Shown here piece by piece: positions 16,159 to 22,968 of a stretch of DNA of 24,152 nt (position 1 is its first letter; every line of letters starts with the position of its first letter). The translations under genes were made by a program, and so were the position numbers. The stretch lies in contig DFYY01000053.1 of assembly GCA_002383485.1 (NCBI GenBank), positions 149,977 through 174,128 of the forward strand, in the 5' to 3' direction. A model generated the notes under the pieces. The model saw nothing but the letters and a program-made list of their open reading frames with translations, was not told the origin of the DNA and did no database searches. Source of the stretch: Bacteroidales bacterium UBA4070 (lineage in GTDB: Bacteria > Bacteroidota > Bacteroidia > Bacteroidales > VadinHA17).

Positions 16159-16191
16159 GGCCGCAGTCCGAAGAGTGCAGCCCTGATTTTT
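16159..16191 (+). terminator. Possible terminator after hflC
   Basis: GGCCGCA (16159-16165) pairs with TGCAGCC (16176-16182) with one C-A mismatch and a 10-nt loop, followed after 4 nt by TTTTT. A second hairpin, CCCGGA/TCCGGG, lies at 16115-16135 but has no T run. Confidence 0.4.
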
Positions 16192-16324
16192 ACTGGTTGT
16201 GGTATGCGGGTTAACCCCTGTCAGGAAAGAACCTGCGCCACCAGAAATATTTTCTTATTCTTGCCATAACTCAATTGCGTGCAAATATGCAAACAATTTT
16301 CCTTATGGATTATTGTGTCTGCCT

Positions 16325-16756
16325 CTATTTTTTCAAAAGGTCACGAATCTCTTGCAGCAGCACAACCTCGTCACTCGGCGGCGGCGGCGTGGCAAGAGCG
16401 GCTTCTTCCTTCTTCTTCAGGCTGTTCATAGCCTTGATGACGAAGAAGATGCAAAGGGCAACAATAAGAAAGTCAATTATATTCTGGATGAAAGAGCCGT
16501 AATTAATAGCAACCTCGCTTACTGCAGGCTGAATCACTGTTGCCCCGTCCATCACAGCATCCTGCCCTTTCTGCAGTACTGCTTTCAGGTTTGTGAAATC
16601 AACCTTGCCCAGCGCCATGCCTATCGGCGGCATAAGGATGTCATTCACCAGGGAGGTGATGATCTTGCCGAATGCACCGCCAATAATTATACCAACGGCC
16701 ATGTCAAGCATATTGCCTTTTACGGCAAACTCCTTGAATTCTTTTACAATTCCCAT
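16325..16756 (-). CDS. mscL: Large-conductance mechanosensitive channel
   Basis: 143 residues, the usual MscL length. Order: amphipathic start MGIVKEFKEFAVKGNMLDMA, first membrane helix (about 15-45, VGIIIGGAFGKIITSLVND) with the conserved Pro-Pro after it (ILMPPIGMALG), a periplasmic loop, second helix (about 87-110, SFIQNIIDFLIVALCIFFV), and a C-terminal helix (LLQEIRDLLKK) that bundles in the pentamer. The channel opens under membrane tension to release solutes on osmotic downshock. The ATG at 16756 was preferred to one three codons earlier because MscL proteins begin at this point. The loop is long, with a proline run PPPP before the final helix. It faces away from the dodecin gene and shares a 211-bp regulatory interval with it. 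Confidence 0.96.
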   Translation of the reverse strand: MGIVKEFKEFAVKGNMLDMAVGIIIGGAFGKIITSLVNDILMPPIGMALGKVDFTNLKAVLQKGQDAVMDGATVIQPAVSEVAINYGSFIQNIIDFLIVALCIFFVIKAMNSLKKKEEAALATPPPPSDEVVLLQEIRDLLKK

Positions 16757-16802
16757 AATCTGCAAGTGTTTAAGTTAGAAATCCAACCAGGTAAATGATT
16801 AC

Positions 16803-16810
16803 CAAATATA
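16803..16810 (-). promoter_or_regulatory. -7 box of mscL
   Basis: On the minus strand TATATTTG (16810-16803) is a perfect TAnnTTTG, 46 nt upstream of the chosen mscL start. The -33 region is AT-rich without a clear TTTG. Confidence 0.5.
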
Positions 16811-16866
16811 CGAAAATGTAATACATAAATATTTTAGTGCACAGGATTTAGTTTTGTCTTCCAAAG

Positions 16867-16898
16867 TTTGACCAGGCCGTTTTTTTTAATTAACTTAC
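16867..16898 (+). promoter_or_regulatory. Candidate promoter of dodecin-BON/LysM operon
   Basis: TTTG at 16867-16870 and TAACTTAC at 16891-16898 have the right 20-nt spacing but an imperfect -7 box. An alternative with a perfect box but no -33 is TAGTTTTG at 16849-16856. Either gives a leader of about 60-105 nt before the ATG at 16968. Confidence 0.35.
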
Positions 16899-16967
16899 AC
16901 ATTATTAAACAAAAGCAGTTCGCAGTCGTTTATCTTATTAGATATTAATCCATTAAAACCAAAAATC

Positions 16968-17168
16968 ATGGCAGTACTGAAAGTAATTGAAATTCTTGCA
17001 TCATCCCCGGTCAGCTGGGAAGATGCTGCAGCCTCCGCAGTCAAGACAGCGGGGAAGACAGTCAAGGAGATACGCTCAATTTATGTAAAGGAGCAGAGTG
17101 CGGTGGTGGTTAAGAACAAAATCACCGAATACCGGGTCAATGTTAAAATAAGTTTCGAAGTAATTTAA
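16968..17168 (+). CDS. Dodecin family flavin-binding protein
   Basis: 66 residues, the full length of the family. The sequence fits dodecin well: KVIEILASSPVSWEDAAASA, then VKTAGKTVKEIRSIYVKEQS, and the closing ITEYRVNVKISFEVI. Dodecins form hollow cytoplasmic dodecamers that store or buffer flavins (FMN, riboflavin). The Trp at residue 17 of the SW-E-A motif is the residue that stacks against the flavin in the family. The gene starts 30 bp after a TTAATCCATTAAAACC stretch and is followed after 12 bp by the BON-LysM gene, so they are co-transcribed. Small size and full identity of the signature make the call firm. Confidence 0.93.
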   Translation: MAVLKVIEILASSPVSWEDAAASAVKTAGKTVKEIRSIYVKEQSAVVVKNKITEYRVNVKISFEVI

Positions 17169-17180
17169 AAATCAAAAAAA

Positions 17181-17642
17181 ATGGGATTAATCTCTTTCAT
17201 TAAAAATGCAGGCGCAAAAATCTTCAAGTCTGAAGAGAAGCGTGAAGTGGAAAAAGCCAATCTCATTCTTGAGTACATAAAAAAGTTCGGGTTTGATGTA
17301 AGCAAAGTTAAGGTTGCTGTTGATGGCGAGAAGGTGATACTTACCGGATCCGTTGACACACAGCTCAATAAAAATAAGATAATCGTTACCGCCGGCAACG
17401 TGGAAGAGATATCAATGGTTGAGGATCACCTGCTGGTGACAGTTCCTGAACCTGTTGCACCACCTGCGCCTGAGAAACAGTTCTACACTGTCAAGAAGGG
17501 TGATTACCTCTCGAAGATCGCCAGGGAGGTTTACGGTGACGCAAAGAAATACCCGGTAATATTTGAAGCCAACAAACCAATGCTAAAGGATCCTGATCTC
17601 ATCTATCCCAGACAGGTCCTTGTCATTCCTCCGCTTACATAG
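17181..17642 (+). CDS. kbp: BON and LysM domain protein, Kbp/YgaU-like
   Basis: 153 residues with no signal peptide. A BON domain at about 24-88 (ILEYIKKFGFDVSKVKVAVD, then VDTQLNKNKIIVTAGNVEEI) is joined by a Pro/Ala linker (PEPVAPPAPEKQ) to a LysM domain at about 101-150 (YTVKKGDYLSKIAREVYGDA, then YPRQVLVIPP). Domain order, length and the absence of a signal peptide match E. coli Kbp (YgaU), a cytoplasmic potassium-binding stress protein. The potassium role is carried over from that protein and is not shown here. It follows dodecin by 12 bp. A strong hairpin lies 24 bp after the stop. Confidence 0.88.
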   Translation: MGLISFIKNAGAKIFKSEEKREVEKANLILEYIKKFGFDVSKVKVAVDGEKVILTGSVDTQLNKNKIIVTAGNVEEISMVEDHLLVTVPEPVAPPAPEKQFYTVKKGDYLSKIAREVYGDAKKYPVIFEANKPMLKDPDLIYPRQVLVIPPLT

Positions 17643-17665
17643 AAAAAATTACAGCATGACAGGAG

Positions 17666-17700
17666 GCAGCGGCGGGTCTGAGACCCGTCGCTGCTGTTCT
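17666..17700 (+). terminator. Terminator hairpin after the Kbp-like gene
   Basis: A 13-bp stem (17666-17678 with 17682-17694, one G-T wobble) closes on a 3-nt loop TGA. The T run after it is poor (TGTTCT), so it may terminate weakly or mainly protect the mRNA end. Confidence 0.6.
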
Positions 17701-17729
17701 ACAATACAACAATCGACCATTTTTGTTGT

Positions 17730-17737
17730 TATATTTG
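17730..17737 (+). promoter_or_regulatory. -7 box directly before the Cys/His-rich protein gene
   Basis: TATATTTG is a perfect TAnnTTTG match. The GTG start of the next gene is only 5 nt downstream, so the transcript would begin at or very near the start codon. The flanking TATATTTGCAGCC is identical to that at the tRNA-Gln promoter. Confidence 0.55.
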
Positions 17738-17742
17738 CAGCC

Positions 17743-18201
17743 GTGAAGAGAATTCGCACCATATCACCCGTTATCTCACTCTTCCTGATCACGCTCATGC
17801 TGGCGGGTAGTTTCGGCTTTACCCTTATTCATCACACATGTTTCCATTGCGGTACTGATGAGACAATAGCAACCCTGACCGGTGACCCGATAGGGGATAA
17901 CTGCTGCGGACACCATAAAGGCGCTGCCTGCAGCCACGGGGAGTGTGACGTGCTTCATCAGCACAGTACCTCCGAGATGATACTCTCCGACGACTGCTGC
18001 ACCCATGAGACGGAGAGGATCGTGACCGACGAACTGGTTCGTTCCGAGGTGCAGAATGAGATAATACCCTACTTTGTCGCAGCTACGGTAGTCGCCGTCA
18101 TAGGTGACCAACCGGTCAGAGAAATACATTCCTTTGCTTCTGACAAACCGGCTTACCGCGGACGTGACCTGACAACCATTCTTTGCAGGCTCCAATCCTG
18201 A
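17743..18201 (+). CDS. Cys/His-rich membrane protein of a metal-uptake locus (HYC_CC_PP-like)
   Basis: 152 residues from GTG. A hydrophobic segment (about 7-28, ISPVISLFLITLMLAGSFGF) is followed by a short extracytoplasmic part rich in metal-ligand residues: IHHTCFHCG at 29-37, NCCGHHKGAACSHGEC at 53-68, LHQH, and DDCCTHE at 84-89. In all there are 9 Cys and about 10 His. Small proteins with a CC motif and similar layout (annotated HYC_CC_PP) occur in Bacteroidetes beside TonB receptors and HMA proteins, which is exactly the context here. The resemblance is in pattern, not strong identity. GTG is chosen because it opens the membrane helix and follows the hairpin and -7 box; an open frame exists farther upstream but lacks support. 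A role in binding or delivering copper or a similar metal is inferred. Confidence 0.7.
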   Translation: MKRIRTISPVISLFLITLMLAGSFGFTLIHHTCFHCGTDETIATLTGDPIGDNCCGHHKGAACSHGECDVLHQHSTSEMILSDDCCTHETERIVTDELVRSEVQNEIIPYFVAATVVAVIGDQPVREIHSFASDKPAYRGRDLTTILCRLQS

Positions 18202-18215
18202 TTTTTTCATAGGGA

Positions 18216-18300
18216 CACAACATAACCGGGTTAAGGACTCTTATCCGACACCTCTGATTATGTTGCAACTGTTGTGCGCTGGCTCCGGGCAAACACCCCG
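18216..18300 (+). promoter_or_regulatory. Structured leader before the TonB-dependent receptor
   Basis: In the 140-bp gap before the receptor gene, CAACATAA (18218-18225) is fully complementary to TTATGTTG (18258-18265). Inside this, GGTTAAG (18229-18235) pairs with CTTATCC (18240-18246) with one mismatch and loop GACT. A third small stem is CGGG/CCCG at 18286-18300. CACAAC (18216-18221) could instead pair with GTTGTG (18271-18276), giving two exclusive folds. It does not match a riboswitch class that I know. Confidence 0.35.
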
Positions 18301-18341
18301 TGGCAGACACAGGCATTCAATAATCATTTAATTTATTCCCT

Positions 18342-20600
18342 ATGAAACATCTGATAATAATACTGATACTGGTTCTCGCTCCTTCCATCGCCTTTTCACA
18401 GGGGCGCATTGAAGGCAAGATCATGGTTGCAGGCGGGAACGGATCAGGCGGCACTGATATCCTTCCCGGAGCAAACGTAGTCTGGGCGGGAACCACCACC
18501 GGCACATCCGCCAATGCTGCCGGATATTTTACACTCAAAAGAGCCAGGGGGCACAACCTTCTCGTGGCCAGCTTTGTCGGCTATAACACCGATACTGTCA
18601 CAATTGACCCTGATACCGAATACATCGAGATCTTCCTTAAAGAGAGCAGCATGATTGGAGAAGTCACTGTAATCGGCCGTGCCACAGGAGCACATATAGA
18701 CCGGGATGCAACAATCGCCACAGTGAAAATAACGGCTGCAGAGCTATGCAAGGCCGCCTGCTGCAACCTTTCGGAAAGTTTTGTCACCAACCCCTCCGTC
18801 GACGTCAACTACGCTGACGCCGCCACCGGGGCAAAGCAGATACAGCTTCTGGGACTTGCCGGATCGTACGTACAGATACTTACCGAAAACATACCGTCCA
18901 TGTACGGTCTGGGAGCAGCATACGGCCTCAGCTATGTTCCAGGCCCCTGGATGGAGTCAATCCAGGTATCCAAGGGAACCTCCTCGGTTCGCAACGGCAA
19001 CGAGTCAATCACCGGACAGATCAACGTCGAGTACAAGAAACCCGCCACCAGCGAGATAGTCTTTGTGAACGGCTTTGTGAGCGATGCCGGCAAGATAGAG
19101 ACCAACGCAAACACCTCGGTAAGGCTCAACGACTACTGGAGCACGATGATACTGGGACATGGCGAGACACAGTCGGGCGCCAGTGATCATAACCACGACG
19201 GGTTCCGCGACGAGCCGGACGTCAGGCAATACAGCTTCATGAACCGCTGGGATTACCTGAGCAACAACCTCACCTTCCGCGCCGGTATAAAATACATGCA
19301 GGAAGAGCGGATCGGAGGCGAGTTCGATTATGAGCGCAGTGACAACAACACATGGGACAGCGGCTACGGAATAAACATCGGAACGGAGAGGGCTGAAGCC
19401 TTCACCAAGCTCGGTGGCGTTTTCGGCCCCTCAGACAAGATGTCTGTCGGCTGGATCCAGAGCATGAGCTTCCATGATATGAGATCATGGCTTGGCTTTA
19501 ATAAGTATGATGCTACCCAGAGGAGCTATTACACCAACCTGCTTTACCAGTACTTCCCGGCAGAGAAACACACAGTTGACGCGGGTGTCAGCTATCGCTA
19601 TGACCATTATGATGAATTGCAGGCCATTTACAGACCCCTTATCGGAGAGACGGTTGCGGGCCTTGATGCGGAGACCGTTGAGTCAGTACCCGGAGTCTTC
19701 CTTCAGTACACATACACTGATTCAGCGAAGGTGACCCTCCTGGCAGGGGTTCGTTATGACTTCTACAGTAATCATGGGGCACAGTTCACTCCCCGTGTTC
19801 ACCTGCGCTATGAGATCCTCCCGAAGGTGACCCTCAGGGCATCAGCCGGCAAGGGATTCAGAACCGTGCATGTCCTGGCTGAAAACATGTACTTCCTGGC
19901 CAGCAGCAGGGAGATGGTCATCGCCGGTGACCTTGATATCGAAGAGGCATGGAATGCAGGTATCAACCTGACGGGTTACATCCCCCTGGGCGGACGCGAA
20001 CTGCGGCTGACAGGCGAGGCATACCGCACCAGCTTCATAAAGCAGATAGTGACGGATTTCGACACGGATATTGACCGTGTGCTCTTTTATAACCTCGATG
20101 GCAGATCATGGTCAAATGTATTCCAGCTTGAAGCACAGCTGCAGCCTGTGACCGGACTTGATATCACTGCTGCCTGGAGATGGAACGATGTATGGCAGAC
20201 CATCGGAGGAGAGCTTCGCGAAAAGCCTCTTGCCTCACGCTACAAGGGACTGCTGACAGCCTCATATACAACCAGGATGAGAAAATGGCAGGTGGACTAT
20301 ACCCTGCAGTACAACGGTCCGGGCAGGATACCCTCAACCATGGCCAATCCGGAGCCTTACAGGAGGCATGAAAGCTTTAGCGCCTACCCGGTAATGAATG
20401 CCCAGGTGACAAAGTACTTCAGAAAATGGAGCATCTATATAGGCGCAGAGAACATAACCGGTTCGAGACAGCATGATGCTCTCATTGCACCGGAAGATCC
20501 TTTTGGCCCTTATTTTGACGGGGCCATGATATGGGGCCCGGTACACGGCAGGAAACTGTATGCAGGATTCAGGTTCGCACTGGACCGCCCGCAAAATTGA
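18342..20600 (+). CDS. TonB-dependent receptor, copper-type
   Basis: 752 residues. The signal peptide MKHLIIILILVLAPSIAFSQ is followed by a carboxypeptidase-like domain (about 21-100: GRIEGKI, LPGANVVWAGTTTGTSANAA, GYFTLKR), the plug (about 105-235) and an outer-membrane beta-barrel of alternating aromatic strands ending in FRFALDRPQN. The plug opens with ELCKAACCNLSESFVTNPSV (Cys136, Cys140, Cys141) and continues to QIQLLGLAGSYVQILTENIP. Cysteines are unusual in a plug, and this motif is typical of the receptor subgroup found with HMA proteins. It should import a metal or metal complex using the Ton system. The next gene, an HMA protein, begins 24 bp downstream, and the Cys/His-rich gene lies upstream. 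The copper assignment rests on family and neighbours, not on direct evidence. Confidence 0.9.
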   Translation: MKHLIIILILVLAPSIAFSQGRIEGKIMVAGGNGSGGTDILPGANVVWAGTTTGTSANAAGYFTLKRARGHNLLVASFVGYNTDTVTIDPDTEYIEIFLKESSMIGEVTVIGRATGAHIDRDATIATVKITAAELCKAACCNLSESFVTNPSVDVNYADAATGAKQIQLLGLAGSYVQILTENIPSMYGLGAAYGLSYVPGPWMESIQVSKGTSSVRNGNESITGQINVEYKKPATSEIVFVNGFVSDAGKIETNANTSVRLNDYWSTMILGHGETQSGASDHNHDGFRDEPDVRQYSFMNRWDYLSNNLTFRAGIKYMQEERIGGEFDYERSDNNTWDSGYGINIGTERAEAFTKLGGVFGPSDKMSVGWIQSMSFHDMRSWLGFNKYDATQRSYYTNLLYQYFPAEKHTVDAGVSYRYDHYDELQAIYRPLIGETVAGLDAETVESVPGVFLQYTYTDSAKVTLLAGVRYDFYSNHGAQFTPRVHLRYEILPKVTLRASAGKGFRTVHVLAENMYFLASSREMVIAGDLDIEEAWNAGINLTGYIPLGGRELRLTGEAYRTSFIKQIVTDFDTDIDRVLFYNLDGRSWSNVFQLEAQLQPVTGLDITAAWRWNDVWQTIGGELREKPLASRYKGLLTASYTTRMRKWQVDYTLQYNGPGRIPSTMANPEPYRRHESFSAYPVMNAQVTKYFRKWSIYIGAENITGSRQHDALIAPEDPFGPYFDGAMIWGPVHGRKLYAGFRFALDRPQN

Positions 20601-20624
20601 AACATAAATTTCAAAACCAATACA

Positions 20625-20966
20625 ATGAACAAGAACTGTTTAATAACCGCACTTCTTCTGCTTATGGTCACCTCGGTGACACTGAATGCGCAGGAGAAAA
20701 ATAAAAAGGAACTTCAGACGGTCAGATTTGAAACCAGCATCGATTGTGAGAACTGTGTAAACACAATCATGAAGAATATCCCGTTTATCAAGGGAGTCAA
20801 GGATGTAAAATGCGATCTCAGCACAAAGGAAGTCGCCGTTCAGTACCAGGATGGGAAGACCACCCCTGAACTGCTTAAGAGAGCAATCGAGAAACTGGGA
20901 TACACCGCGAAAGAGGCTACAGAAAAGAAAAAAGAAGAGGGGACACAGCAGGAAAACCGGCAGTAA
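20625..20966 (+). CDS. Secreted heavy-metal-associated (HMA) protein
   Basis: 113 residues: signal peptide (about 1-22, ending LNAQ), then one HMA domain (about 30-97, TVRFETSIDCENCVNTIMKN to LLKRAIEKLGYTAKEA) with the metal-binding pair Cys41-x-x-Cys44. A charged tail of about 15 residues (Lys/Glu/Gln) follows. In cytoplasmic HMA chaperones this CxxC binds Cu(I); here the signal peptide places the domain in the periplasm. It lies 24 bp after the receptor and is almost certainly co-transcribed, so it may accept the metal that the receptor brings in. It stands alone, not fused to a P-type ATPase, and no ATPase is encoded in the window. Confidence 0.9.
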   Translation: MNKNCLITALLLLMVTSVTLNAQEKNKKELQTVRFETSIDCENCVNTIMKNIPFIKGVKDVKCDLSTKEVAVQYQDGKTTPELLKRAIEKLGYTAKEATEKKKEEGTQQENRQ

Positions 20967-20971
20967 AGCTT

Positions 20972-20979
20972 TACTTTTG
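20972..20979 (+). promoter_or_regulatory. Candidate -7 box of the serine hydrolase gene
   Basis: TACTTTTG matches TAnnTTTG and lies 39 nt before the ATG at 21019, between the HMA stop and the hydrolase. No good -33 was seen, so the gene could also be read from the receptor operon. Confidence 0.4.
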
Positions 20980-21018
20980 GGTATCAACAGAAAATCCGTA
21001 ACCTGTAACAGATACCCA

Positions 21019-22572
21019 ATGAAACTCTTGTACATTACTCCATTTATTGCAGCGTTGACTCTCCTTATCCTTTCAGGAGGATGTAATAATCCGGCACCCG
21101 TAGATACTTCTCTGCCCCGCAGTACGCCGGAGGCCGAAGGGGTATCGTCTGAAGAGCTGCTGACTTTTCTTGATTCAGCTGCAACCGGAATTCACGAGTT
21201 TCACAGCATAATGATACTCCGTCACGGGAAGGTGATAGCCGAGGGATGGTGGAATCCCTACGGTCCGGAGCTGAGGCATACCCTTTACTCCGTGAGCAAG
21301 AGCTTCACATCTACCGCTGTTGGCTTTGCCGTAACGGAAAAACTGCTCAGCACCGATGACAGAGTAGTGTCATTCTTTCCTGATCAGCTTCCGGATACGG
21401 TGTCACCCTTCCTGGCAGACATGACGGTCAGGGATCTCCTGACAATGACCGCCGGCCAGAATCCCGATCCGTCCAATGAAATTACCTCCTCGGGCAGCAA
21501 CTGGATACCGGCATTTCTGAGCCTTCCAGTTGTAGACGATCCGGGAAGCAGGTTCCTTTACAATTCCATGGCCACATTCATGCTGTCAGCCATTGTACAG
21601 AAAGTTACCGGAGAAAAGGTGGCCGATTACCTTCAGCCTCGCCTGTTCGGACCGCTGGGTATTAAAGGGATAGACTGGGAATCGAGTCCGGAAGGTATTA
21701 ACGCCGGAGGATGGGGTCTGCGGGTAAAAACGGAGGATATGGCCAAATTCGGACTGCTGTACCTGCAGAAGGGAATGTGGAACGGTAAACAGATAATCCC
21801 GGCAGCCTGGGTAGAGGAAGCCACTTCGTTCAAGATTGACCAGGCACCTGATGCCACGCCGGAGATAAGAGCCGGCAACGACTGGGTGCAGGGATACTGC
21901 TACCAGTTCTGGCGCAGCCGTAACAACAGCTACAGGGCTGACGGCGCCTTTGGCCAGTACATAATGGTAATACCTGAGAAGGATGCCGTGATTGCAATTA
22001 CTTCTGAATCACCTGACATGCAGGATGTAATGAATATGGTCTGGAACCACATACTGCCTGCAATGAAAGAGGAAACGCTGCCGGATAACCAGTCAGCAGC
22101 AGAAAAACTAAAGACAACTCTTGCCTCACTGGCATTGCCAGTCCCGGCAAAAACAGAAGACTCCCCGTTAGCAGAAACAATCCGGAACAAGAGATTCCTG
22201 CTGGAGGAGAACAACCTGAAACTCAAATATCTCACACTTGATTTTGCGGGAGACAGCTGCAGTCTGTCACTCGGTAACGGCGAGACCGTACGCACTATAC
22301 CCTTTGGCAGAGGTGAGTGGATCACTTCCATGACGGAAATGGCGGGACCGGGCATACTCCGCAGGCCGGGTGCCTCATCCTCAAACCTGGTGGCGGGAGC
22401 ATGCACATGGGAGGATGACTCTACCCTGGTGCTTATACTCAGATATATCGAGAGCCCTCATCACTTAAAAATTACTTGCACTTTCGAAGGTGATACGGCC
22501 AGGGTGAGAATCAGGCAGAGCACACCCCCGGGTTATGATCTCCCGGTGCTGAATGGAGTGATGGTCAGATAG
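21019..22572 (+). CDS. Serine hydrolase lipoprotein, beta-lactamase class C fold
   Basis: 517 residues. The signal peptide ends at a lipobox with Cys22 (LSGGC), so the enzyme is a lipoprotein outside the cytoplasm. The Beta-lactamase family domain (PF00144) spans about 35-390: Ser91-x-x-Lys94 in LYSVSKSFTS, Tyr181-x-Asn replaced by YNS (181-183) in the usual position of Tyr-x-Asn, and a third element GAFGQ instead of His/Lys-Thr-Gly. These variants are common in the esterase and peptidase members, so true beta-lactamase activity is unlikely. The last 120 residues (LKLKYLTLDFAGDSCSLSLG onward) form a beta-rich extension. The ATG at 21019 starts the signal peptide; an open frame upstream overlaps the HMA gene and was not used. 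The substrate is unknown. Confidence 0.85.
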   Translation: MKLLYITPFIAALTLLILSGGCNNPAPVDTSLPRSTPEAEGVSSEELLTFLDSAATGIHEFHSIMILRHGKVIAEGWWNPYGPELRHTLYSVSKSFTSTAVGFAVTEKLLSTDDRVVSFFPDQLPDTVSPFLADMTVRDLLTMTAGQNPDPSNEITSSGSNWIPAFLSLPVVDDPGSRFLYNSMATFMLSAIVQKVTGEKVADYLQPRLFGPLGIKGIDWESSPEGINAGGWGLRVKTEDMAKFGLLYLQKGMWNGKQIIPAAWVEEATSFKIDQAPDATPEIRAGNDWVQGYCYQFWRSRNNSYRADGAFGQYIMVIPEKDAVIAITSESPDMQDVMNMVWNHILPAMKEETLPDNQSAAEKLKTTLASLALPVPAKTEDSPLAETIRNKRFLLEENNLKLKYLTLDFAGDSCSLSLGNGETVRTIPFGRGEWITSMTEMAGPGILRRPGASSSNLVAGACTWEDDSTLVLILRYIESPHHLKITCTFEGDTARVRIRQSTPPGYDLPVLNGVMVR

Positions 22573-22941
22573 TTAATACTATAATACTGCAGCAGGTCCG
22601 GTCAGTTCTCTGATGACCACCGAGGCACAGACAATCCCGAACGCCGCGCTTTGGGGAATTGCTATGGTTGTCCGCTTCTAAATGGAGAGCTCCCTCATAT
22701 CCTGAAAGAGATTACATATTACATGATTATGATAGTGTCCAAATCAGAATTGATAGTTCAGTTTACTTCGGATGCATAGTGGATATACTAATTGGGTTTC
22801 ATTTTAAGGATAAAGAATCCAAGTATCATGTAATGAATATTAATATACACGATACTGTCGAAACCGAGGATGGTTTTAATATGAGATTCAATTGGCCAGC
22901 TGATACATTTAATTTGAAATGATATACTAACTTGAACCAGC
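22573..22941. other. Gap of 369 bp with a composition change
   Basis: The first 100 bp or so have the base content of the rest of the window; from about 22700 the sequence is AT-rich up to the insertion sequence. It holds only a doubtful short frame (22659-22922). No promoter, terminator or RNA structure was recognised. The TA target of the insertion sequence ends the gap. Confidence 0.5.
22659..22922 (+). CDS. Doubtful short frame, possibly a 3' gene remnant
   Basis: 87 codons from a TTG, ending at TGA 22920-22922, 19 bp before the insertion sequence. The frame is in fact open from 22617, but no ATG opens it. The last 60 residues or so (YDSVQIRIDSSVYFGCIVDI, then KYHVMNINIHDTVETEDGF) read like a plausible beta-rich protein; the first 25 or so (WLSASKWRAPSYPERD) do not. 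I do not recognise it. It may be the 3' end of an acquired gene whose front was lost, or chance. Confidence 0.25.
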   Translation: MLWLSASKWRAPSYPERDYILHDYDSVQIRIDSSVYFGCIVDILIGFHFKDKESKYHVMNINIHDTVETEDGFNMRFNWPADTFNLK

Positions 22942-22943
22942 TA

Positions 22944-22968
22944 GTGTTATGTTAATTGTAAATTGACG
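22944..22968 (+). repeat. Left terminal inverted repeat of the IS630 element
   Basis: Begins GTGTTATGTTAA after the TA. It matches the reverse complement of 24126-24150 at 21 of 25 positions. It overlaps the last codons of the transposase. Confidence 0.88.

Noticed and set aside
16199..16798. 199-codon plus-strand frame opposite mscL
   Set aside because: MscL is unmistakable on the minus strand, and the plus frame has no start signal or domain.
18202..18341. Cobalamin riboswitch before the TonB receptor
   Set aside because: The B12-box and other conserved blocks are absent. The stems are recorded only as an unclassified leader.
21019..22572. Antibiotic resistance beta-lactamase
   Set aside because: Although the SxxK site is present, the second and third motifs are of the esterase/peptidase type, and the long C-terminal extension is unlike resistance enzymes.
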